From CAYGTO01 sp964352815 (GTDB taxonomy: Bacteria > Pseudomonadota > Alphaproteobacteria > Rickettsiales > UBA3002), in NCBI GenBank assembly GCA_964352815.1, contig CAYGTO010000002.1:62001-126000 (forward strand): a DNA stretch of 64,000 nt, in the 5' to 3' direction. This document shows, in pieces, positions 58,401 through 64,000 of the stretch (its first letter is position 1; each line of letters begins with the position of its first letter). The position numbers and the translations under genes are program-made. The notes beneath the pieces are model-generated. The model did not search any database. It had not been told where the DNA came from and was given only the letters and a program-made list of their open reading frames with translations.

Positions 58401-59474
58401 ATGACGATCGCAGATCACTCATCTCAACCTATACGCGTATTGCTTGTCGATGATGTCGCCATCATTCGCAGCTTGATCAAGCGTGCAATCGACCCGGAAG
58501 ATGGGATTGAAGTGGTAGCCACGGCGCAGAATGGTCAGGCGGCAATTGATGCGGCACGTACGCATCAGCCGGATATTATCATTCTTGATATTGAAATGCC
58601 GGTGATGGACGGGCTTACCGCACTGCCAGAGATCCTGAAAGCAGCGCCCAAAACCAGAGTGATTATGTCCTCGACTCTGACGCTCCAGAACGCAGAAGTG
58701 AGTTTGAAGGCCCTGTCACTGGGAGCAACAGACTATCTCTCGAAACCGGAGTCGCGCGAAGATAAGGATGCGGACACCGTTTTCTTCCAAACGCTCATTC
58801 AAAAGATTCGCGCCCTCGCGTCGCGGCACACGCCGGCAGCTAAACCTGCGGCCACCCCGGCTGTGAAGAAAGTCATGGCTGCATTGCCCCCACGCATTGA
58901 TGCGGTGGCAATTGCCAGCTCCACCGGCGGCCCTCCTGCCCTTACCGATATCAGCCCGCTGTTCAAATCGATGGTCGCGCGCGTCCCCTTCTTTATTACG
59001 CAACATATGCCCGCGAAGTTCACCACTATCCTCGCCACGCATTTAACGCGCGATTCAGGGATTCCATGTGTCGAGGGACAGAATGGAATGGTCGCACGTG
59101 CCGGCACCATCTATATCGCGCCTGGCGATTACCATATGACCCCGAGGCGTCAGGATGACAATGTCACCATTCATTTGAACCAAAACCCACCCGTGAACTT
59201 CTGCCGTCCCGCGGCGGACCCTATGATCGAAGCGCTGATTGAATGTTACGGCCAGCATCTCTTAATTGTCGTACTCACCGGAATGGGTTCTGACGGGGCG
59301 AATGCATGCAAGTCGGCTGCCGCGATGGGCTGTCCGATTATTGTTCAAGATAAAGAAACCAGTATTGTTTGGGGGATGCCCGGCGCTGTGGCCGATGCGG
59401 GCCTTGCGGATAAGATATTACCGCTAAACGATATTCCTCATGCCATGGCCAGTATTATGAAGGTGCGATTATGA
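58401..59474 (+). CDS. cheB: Chemoreceptor methylesterase/deamidase CheB
   Basis: 357 residues. Receiver with Asp63 in IILDIEMPVMDGL, a Pro/Ala-rich linker (~140-165), and a methylesterase domain with the catalytic triad in IASSTGGPPAL (Ser), TQHMPAKF (His) and LTGMGSDGANA (Asp). It removes receptor methyl groups when phosphorylated by CheA. It overlaps cheR by 4 bp (ATGA). Confidence 0.95.
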   Translation: MTIADHSSQPIRVLLVDDVAIIRSLIKRAIDPEDGIEVVATAQNGQAAIDAARTHQPDIIILDIEMPVMDGLTALPEILKAAPKTRVIMSSTLTLQNAEVSLKALSLGATDYLSKPESREDKDADTVFFQTLIQKIRALASRHTPAAKPAATPAVKKVMAALPPRIDAVAIASSTGGPPALTDISPLFKSMVARVPFFITQHMPAKFTTILATHLTRDSGIPCVEGQNGMVARAGTIYIAPGDYHMTPRRQDDNVTIHLNQNPPVNFCRPAADPMIEALIECYGQHLLIVVLTGMGSDGANACKSAAAMGCPIIVQDKETSIVWGMPGAVADAGLADKILPLNDIPHAMASIMKVRL

Positions 59475-60283
59475 CCCCACAAGAGCTCGATTTTTTGATT
59501 GTGATGATTAAAGAAATGTCGGGAATTTCTCTTGGCCCGGAGAAGCAATATTTGCTTGAATCACGGCTGCAGACGGTCGCGCGGAAACATAGTTTCAGCA
59601 CGATCAGCGAAATGGTGAATGAGATTCGCGTCATGAAAGATAAGAAGCTCTCTGCCGATGTTGTTGAGGCGATGACCACCAATGAGAGCATGTTCTTCCG
59701 CGACACCAAGCCGTTTGATCAGATCAAGAACGCATTGCTACCCCATTTCCTCGAGCATAAAAAACCAGGCGAAGAGATTAAGCTCTGGTCCGCCGCATGC
59801 TCGAATGGCCAAGAACCTTACTCTGTGGCGCTTACCTTCCTGGAAAACCCAGGGAAGATGGGTGGCCATCCGTTTAAAATCACTGCCAGCGATATTGCGC
59901 CTAAGGTCGTCAATAAAGCGCAAGATGGCTATTACACTCAGTTTGAAGTGCAGCGCGGCATGCCGATCACCATGCTGCTGAAATATTTCGATCAGCAGGA
60001 AGGCAATCACTGGAAAATAAAGGATGAGGTGAGAAAATACATTCAGTTCAAAGTGTTGAACCTGCTGGATAGCTACCTCTCGATTGGTAAAGTCGATATG
60101 ATTCTATGCCGCAACGTACTGATCTATTTTGAGGATGAGTTGAAAAAGGACATTGTCGAGCGTATGCATCGCCAGCTTCACCCGCATGGAGTGCTGATGA
60201 TTGGAAGTTCAGAATCCATCACCCGGATCACCGATATGTATAAGCTGCATGGGGGGATGAACGGAGTTTACGTCAAAGCATAG
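59471..60283 (+). CDS. cheR: Chemoreceptor methyltransferase CheR
   Basis: 270 residues. N-terminal helical domain (~1-75), then the SAM-binding domain with TTNESMFFRDTKPFD, WSAACSNGQEPYSVA (glycine/serine-rich SAM loop), ASDIAPKVVNKA and LCRNVLIYF. It methylates glutamates of chemoreceptors using SAM. Last gene of the operon; a strong bidirectional terminator follows at 60302-60328. Confidence 0.95.
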   Translation: MTPQELDFLIVMIKEMSGISLGPEKQYLLESRLQTVARKHSFSTISEMVNEIRVMKDKKLSADVVEAMTTNESMFFRDTKPFDQIKNALLPHFLEHKKPGEEIKLWSAACSNGQEPYSVALTFLENPGKMGGHPFKITASDIAPKVVNKAQDGYYTQFEVQRGMPITMLLKYFDQQEGNHWKIKDEVRKYIQFKVLNLLDSYLSIGKVDMILCRNVLIYFEDELKKDIVERMHRQLHPHGVLMIGSSESITRITDMYKLHGGMNGVYVKA

Positions 60284-60301
60284 CCCATAATCAAGATACA
60301 A

Positions 60302-60328
60302 AAAAAGGCGCCGCGAGGGCGCCTTTTT
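60302..60328. terminator. Bidirectional terminator between cheR and ctrA
   Basis: AAAAAGGCGCC and GGCGCCTTTTT around a 5-nt loop. It works in both directions and serves the convergent cheR and ctrA transcripts. Confidence 0.9.
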
Positions 60329-60345
60329 CATTTATAAAGAGGTGT

Positions 60346-61071
60346 CTACGCTTCCGCTGGCTTCATGGCTTGCGCTTCCACGATTTCTTCCACCGGCTCA
60401 GGGTCTTTCAGCACATAGCCACGGCCCCAAACGGTTTCAATATAGTTCTCACCTTTAGATGCATCTTGCAGCTTCTTACGCAGCTTACAGACAAACACAT
60501 CGATAATCTTCAGCTCTGGCTCATCAATCCCGCCATAGAGGTGATTGAGAAACATTTCTTTGGTCAGCGTCGAGCCCTTACGCAACGACAGCAGCTCGAG
60601 AATGCCATATTCTTTACTGGTCAAATGCACCGGCTTGCTATCGACCTCAACCGCACGGGTGTCAAGGTTCACCGTCAGCTTGCCCGTACGAATGATCGAC
60701 TCTGAATGGCCTTTCGAACGACGCACAATCGCCTGAATCCGCGCGATCAGCTCGCCCTTGTTGAATGGCTTAGTCAGATAATCATCCGCGCCATAGCCGA
60801 GGCCCTTAATTTTTTGATCCGGACCCGACAGGCCAGAAAGAATCAGAATCGGCGTCGTGATTTTCGCAGCGCGGAAGCGGCGAAGCACCTCATAGCCGTC
60901 AATATCTGGCAGCATCAGATCGAGAATAATAATGTCATAATCATAGAGCTTACCAATCTCCAGCCCCTCTTCGCCGAGCTGAGTGGTATCACAAATAATG
61001 CCTTCTGAGGCGAGTGATAATTCAATGGCTTTCGCGGTGGATGAATCATCTTCGACGAGTAATACGCGCAT
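60346..61071 (-). CDS. ctrA: Cell-cycle/flagellar master response regulator CtrA
   Basis: 241 residues from the ATG at 61071, chosen because GGAGATAAAC precedes it and MRVLLVEDDSSTAKAIELSL is the conserved CtrA N-terminus; a longer start at 61104 is not conserved. Phospho-Asp51 in IILDLMLPDIDGYEVLRR, Lys in DYLTKPF, and an OmpR-type winged helix with LTSKEYGILELLSLRKG and DVFVCKLRKKL. CtrA controls cell cycle, flagellum and chemotaxis genes through TTAA-N7-TTAA sites, phosphorylated via CckA-ChpT. The C-terminal tail (EPVEEIVEAQAMKPAEA) lacks the Ala-Ala end recognised by ClpXP in Caulobacter, although it ends in EA. Two CtrA boxes lie in its own upstream region. Confidence 0.95.
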   Translation of the reverse strand: MRVLLVEDDSSTAKAIELSLASEGIICDTTQLGEEGLEIGKLYDYDIIILDLMLPDIDGYEVLRRFRAAKITTPILILSGLSGPDQKIKGLGYGADDYLTKPFNKGELIARIQAIVRRSKGHSESIIRTGKLTVNLDTRAVEVDSKPVHLTSKEYGILELLSLRKGSTLTKEMFLNHLYGGIDEPELKIIDVFVCKLRKKLQDASKGENYIETVWGRGYVLKDPEPVEEIVEAQAMKPAEA

Positions 61072-61107
61072 GTTTATCTCCGTGTTTGGTGCTGCCCTAT
61101 TCAATCA

Positions 61108-61122
61108 TTAATGCGAGTTTAA
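61108..61122. promoter_or_regulatory. CtrA box 1 upstream of ctrA
   Basis: TTAA-TGCGAGT-TTAA, an exact TTAA-N7-TTAA match 37 bp upstream of the ctrA start codon, suggesting autoregulation. Confidence 0.6.
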
Positions 61123-61143
61123 ATTAACCTCACATTTTATTCA

Positions 61144-61159
61144 TTAAGCGTTTCTTAAC
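61144..61159. promoter_or_regulatory. CtrA box 2 upstream of ctrA
   Basis: TTAA-GCGTTTC-TTAAC, a full consensus match 73 bp upstream of the ctrA start codon. Confidence 0.65.
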
Positions 61160-61271
61160 TCTTCGATCATAGCGTTTTTTACCCCCCCATACAACCTAAA
61201 AGTTACTTTTATCGGGGCAATCTTAAGGCTTTTAAATATAAAGAGGTTAAAAATTGGAGAATTTCGTTAAT

Positions 61272-62555
61272 TTACCGTGCGTTACGCATGATCAGCGCAG
61301 CGAAGAAGCCATCCATGCCGCCAGACGCTTTCTGATGCGGCAGGGTGCGCAGAATCCCCTGCTCATTGGCGTAAGGAGATTCGATCGGAATCAACGCCAG
61401 ATCCGCGTGATCTGTTAAGATTTGCGATAGCTGCGCCTCGCCTTCTTCGGGCTGCAGTGAGCAGGTGCACAACATCACCGGCACGCCTGCCGGAAGCCAG
61501 CGCATCAGATAGTCGAGCATCTGGCGCTGCAGCGCAGCCAGCTCAGTCACATCGCGCGGGCGTTTGAGCCAGGGAATATCCGGATGGCGGCGGATCGTTC
61601 CGGTCGCACTGCAGGGAAGATCGAAGAGAATTGCGTCCGGCTCACCCGCCGGATGCCAATCACGCAGATCGCCGCGGATCAGCTCGACCGGAGCGTGAAG
61701 TTGCGTGCGGTCAAGATTCTCGGCGACTTTCTTGAGGCGTTGATCTGACACATCGACCGCCACGACGCTCGCCCCCGAGGCAGCCAGCTGCATGGTTTTG
61801 CCGCCTGGTGCCGCGCAAAAGTCAAAGATCGTTTTGCCTTCGCCGCCGCCCAGATAATCAAGCAAACACTGCACAGGCAGACTCGCCGCGACATCTTGGA
61901 CCCACCATTCGCCGCTCTCATACCCCTCACATTCGGTGAGTGCGATGCCCGCAGGCAGGCGCACCGAATGCGCCGCCACCAGCTCGCCGCCAAGGCGTGT
62001 GGCCCAGCCTTGCGCATCGCGCTTCACGGTGACATCCATCGGCGGCTCCGCGCGCACCGCATGAATCATCTCTGCCAGCGCCTCTTTGCCATAGGCCTTG
62101 GCCCAGCTTTCATACAGCCATGCCGGCAGCCATTCTTTCGCTGGCATCGCCTCAACTTCGTTACGCAATGTTTCTTTCTCTTCCGCCATTTGCTTGAGCA
62201 CCGCATTAATCAGCCCCGCGCGCCGCGCTTCCCCAGCCTCTTTCGCGAGCGACACGGTTTCATTCACCGCCGCATGATCGGGAATATCCTCGGCAAAGAG
62301 CTGCGCCATCCCAAGCAACAGGCTTAGATGGGCGAGCGGATAGCGGTCATTCAGCGGCTTTTTGACATAGCGCTTCAGGATGGTTTCATAGGGTTTCTTC
62401 GCGCGCAGCACCTGCATGACGAGGCGGCGAGCAAAGGCAATCTCTTGCCCTGTCAGCTTTTCTTGTTTTACAAGCGCCCCGGCTTGATCCATCGGCACGC
62501 CATCGATTAGTATGGCGGTGAGCCAACTTAAGGCACTCTTCCTTGCATGCGACAT
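61272..62555 (-). CDS. rsmB: rRNA cytosine-C5 methyltransferase (RsmB-type)
   Basis: 427 residues from the ATG at 62555 (AAGAGGAGTCT ribosome binding site); 27 upstream in-frame codons are judged untranslated. N-terminal NusB-like RNA-binding domain (~1-140, with VNETVSLAKEAGEARRAGLINAVLK), then the SAM domain with FDFCAAPGGKTMQLAA (motif I), DLPCSATGTIRRHPDI (motif IV Cys in a Pro-Cys pair) and MLCTCSLQPEEGE (motif VI catalytic Cys). It methylates C967 of 16S rRNA in E. coli; the exact target here is inferred from the family. Confidence 0.93.
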   Translation of the reverse strand: MSHARKSALSWLTAILIDGVPMDQAGALVKQEKLTGQEIAFARRLVMQVLRAKKPYETILKRYVKKPLNDRYPLAHLSLLLGMAQLFAEDIPDHAAVNETVSLAKEAGEARRAGLINAVLKQMAEEKETLRNEVEAMPAKEWLPAWLYESWAKAYGKEALAEMIHAVRAEPPMDVTVKRDAQGWATRLGGELVAAHSVRLPAGIALTECEGYESGEWWVQDVAASLPVQCLLDYLGGGEGKTIFDFCAAPGGKTMQLAASGASVVAVDVSDQRLKKVAENLDRTQLHAPVELIRGDLRDWHPAGEPDAILFDLPCSATGTIRRHPDIPWLKRPRDVTELAALQRQMLDYLMRWLPAGVPVMLCTCSLQPEEGEAQLSQILTDHADLALIPIESPYANEQGILRTLPHQKASGGMDGFFAALIMRNAR

Positions 62556-62617
62556 GTAGACTCCTCTTGCACCCGCACAGCCATGCCTTATATTGCCTAT
62601 AGAAACAAGGAGAAAAG

Positions 62618-62815
62618 ATGAGCGCCGATGATCCACTGATTCAGCCCCTTCCGGCCAATGCCGAGGAAGAGCTGCGCGGGGTAAAAGCCGCTAAACATGC
62701 TAACGAAACACTTGATGAGCAGCAACTTGGCGAAGAACATGGCGGACGTAAAGAGCCGCTCGATCCAACCCGATACGGTGATTGGGAAGCGAAGGGAAAA
62801 TGCGTGGATTTTTAA
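62618..62815 (+). CDS. DUF1674 protein (succinate dehydrogenase assembly factor 4-like)
   Basis: 65 residues ending in KEPLDPTRYGDWEAKGKCVDF, the invariant C-terminal motif of the DUF1674/SDHAF4 family. Eukaryotic SDHAF4 binds flavinylated SdhA and aids complex II assembly; bacterial members are presumed to do the same. Good AAGGAGAAAAG ribosome binding site. Divergent from rsmB, a common alphaproteobacterial neighbourhood. Its last 16 bp overlap the next gene. Confidence 0.9.
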   Translation: MSADDPLIQPLPANAEEELRGVKAAKHANETLDEQQLGEEHGGRKEPLDPTRYGDWEAKGKCVDF

Positions 62816-63363
62816 TCTCTTTCTCCCTCACAAGCTTCATAGTATTCACGTGTATTGTATCGCCGCACATTATTTCATTAGCAAATGCAGAGGAAGCGAT
62901 GAACACAAACACTACTTCCATGAAAAATATTATAACGCCCGAAGGCACGCCCATCAGCTATATTGGCGATCAGGAATACACGTCATTAGAAGCCGTGTTA
63001 CAGGATCATACGGACTATCTCACAGAAGCGCATTATGAAGAGCTGGCTGAGTTGATTCATCACTATCGTTCGGGTGAAAAAAGATTTGATTATACCATTA
63101 TCACAGACATCGACGCCTATAAAACCTATTTCAAAAAACGCTATGATGAAGGAAACCATCAACGCCCCTTTAATCCCTTAAATCCCCATACGAGTGATTT
63201 CGGCATCCGTGAATTAGGTGCGTTTAGAAGCCCTTATATGGATCAAAAAACCTTTACGTATTTTGTGAATAATCGGATTTTGGTCTATCCCTACATCGTA
63301 ACAGTAGAGATAAACGGGCATCATGTCGGAGAACTCACATTCAACCCCTATACTTCCATGTAG
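62800..63363 (+). CDS. Secreted protein of unknown function
   Basis: 187 residues from the ATG at 62800 (GAAGGGAAA before it). A clear signal peptide (~1-29, LISFSLTSFIVFTCIVSPHIISLANA) is followed by an acidic, Tyr-rich soluble domain with repeated short aromatic segments (DYTIITDIDAYKTYFKKRYDEG, RSPYMDQKTFTYFVNN). No known family recognised. The start lies inside the DUF1674 gene (16-bp overlap), so the two are translationally linked. Codon use is more AT-rich (ATT, TAT, AAA) than its neighbours, which may mark a later acquisition. Confidence 0.6.
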   Translation: MRGFLISFSLTSFIVFTCIVSPHIISLANAEEAMNTNTTSMKNIITPEGTPISYIGDQEYTSLEAVLQDHTDYLTEAHYEELAELIHHYRSGEKRFDYTIITDIDAYKTYFKKRYDEGNHQRPFNPLNPHTSDFGIRELGAFRSPYMDQKTFTYFVNNRILVYPYIVTVEINGHHVGELTFNPYTSM

Positions 63364-63369
63364 TGCGTT

Positions 63370-64000
63370 ATGTTGGTGCTTCTTTCTCCTTCAAAAACGT
63401 TGAATATGGATGTTACCTCGCCGAAGTTTTCGCCTCAGGTAACCCAGCCACGCTTGCTGGAGCAGTCGCAAGCACTGGTAAGCATCCTCAAGAAATACTC
63501 CGCAGAAGACATTAAAACGCTGATGAAGGTGAGCAACAAAATAGCCGAGTTGAATGTCGAGCGGTTCCAGAATTTCTCAGCGCCTTTCACGAGTAAGAAC
63601 GCCACCCCTGCCCTGTTTGCGTTTAAAGGCGATGTGTATGACGGGCTCGACGCGGTGAGCATGGACGACAGCGCGCTGAGCTTCGCGCACACCCATGTCC
63701 GCATGCTGTCGGGACTGTATGGGCTGCTGCGCCCGATGGATTTAATGCAAGCCTACCGGCTCGAAATGGGCCGGAACCTTGACACTGAGCAGGGCAAAAA
63801 CCTCTATGCCTTTTGGGGGGAACAGATCGCTGCATTGATCAATAGCGACGCGAAGGCCGCCAAAGCGAGCCATATTATTAACCTCGCCAGCCAGGAGTAT
63901 AGCAAGGCCGCGCCTGAGAAATGGCTCGAGAAACCGATGATCACCGTCCATTTCAAGGAAAAGAAGGGCAGTGAGTATAAGGTGGTCGGGCTGTTTGCGA
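63370..64000 (+). CDS. yaaA: Peroxide stress protein YaaA (partial)
   Basis: The first 210 residues are present; the end is cut by the window edge. MLVLLSPSKTLNMD at the start, RFQNFSAPFTSKNATPALFAFKGDVYDGL, and VRMLSGLYGLLRPMDLMQAYRLEMG are the YaaA/DUF328 signature. YaaA limits free iron and reduces oxidative DNA damage in E. coli and binds DNA. The ATG at 63370 lies 7 bp after the stop of the secreted orphan, without a strong ribosome binding site. Confidence 0.94.
   Translation, partial: MLVLLSPSKTLNMDVTSPKFSPQVTQPRLLEQSQALVSILKKYSAEDIKTLMKVSNKIAELNVERFQNFSAPFTSKNATPALFAFKGDVYDGLDAVSMDDSALSFAHTHVRMLSGLYGLLRPMDLMQAYRLEMGRNLDTEQGKNLYAFWGEQIAALINSDAKAAKASHIINLASQEYSKAAPEKWLEKPMITVHFKEKKGSEYKVVGLFA

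Noticed and set aside
1..64000. tRNA or rRNA genes
   Set aside because: No cloverleaf with a GTTCRA arm and no rRNA-like segment was seen in the intergenic DNA. Detection by eye is not exhaustive; tRNAscan-SE would settle it.

Overview
The window reads as a chromosomal segment of a motile, free-living-type alphaproteobacterium of roughly 50-55% GC. The evidence is a CtrA-type master regulator, a ChpT histidine phosphotransferase, class I lysyl-tRNA synthetase, an adrenodoxin-type ferredoxin with a TrxR-like ferredoxin reductase, argH-lptM-lysA, a DUF1674 protein, flagellar FliI/FliJ and a chemotaxis operon. I cannot fix the order. A deep-branching, non-Caulobacter lineage fits, but that is inference. 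No rRNA, tRNA, CRISPR array, transposase or prophage was recognised.

Layout. 0-9.7 kb: housekeeping and redox genes (nitroreductase end, FMN glutamate-synthase-like protein, ferredoxin, an inserted four-helix-bundle gene, ferredoxin reductase, dps, tas, MscS channel, SapC), then an unrecognised HD-motif protein. 9.7-23.9 kb: a Pel exopolysaccharide locus: a UDP-sugar epimerase (PelX-like), PelA split into separate hydrolase and deacetylase genes, then pelB, pelD, pelE, pelF and pelG, with no recognisable pelC. 23.9-43.5 kb: hemH, a triple-SPOR protein, lysS, a HAD phosphatase, a TlpA thioredoxin, argH-lptM-lysA, hpt, ftsE, an oppositely oriented plsC-ydcF-ftsX block, grpE, rph, rdgB, a DsbD-like protein and a redoxin. 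43.5-47 kb: a methyltransferase and a complete bufferin-type RiPP operon (precursor bufA, MNIO enzyme bufB, partner bufC, DoxX protein). 47-51.2 kb: pdxH, a lipoprotein, fliJ, a 0.9-kb gene-free region and fliI. 51.4-61.1 kb: rpe, a pseudo-receiver regulator, a LexA/CI-like repressor, chpT, cheA(-REC)-cheW-cheY-cheB-cheR and convergent ctrA. 61.3-64 kb: rsmB, sdhAF4-like, a secreted orphan and the start of yaaA.

The most unusual content is between the genes. (1) A gene-free region at 48962-49867 carries five 11-bp-phased TCAY repeats resembling a PhoB site array, then a strongly structured ~440-nt transcript candidate with two tiny ORFs and a Rho-independent terminator, all flanked by near-identical direct repeats. 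(2) About 19 palindromic elements begin GTCAT and end ATGAC. One lies in frame inside the DsbD-like gene and one at the 5' end of the PelA deacetylase gene. (3) Arrays of diverged 7-bp repeats, each locus with its own heptamer and often as inverted pairs, sit next to start or stop codons. One inverted pair encloses the four-helix-bundle gene exactly. (4) TTAA-N7-TTAA CtrA-type boxes precede ctrA, pelB and the HD-motif gene, which suggests that the CtrA encoded here autoregulates and may control the Pel matrix.
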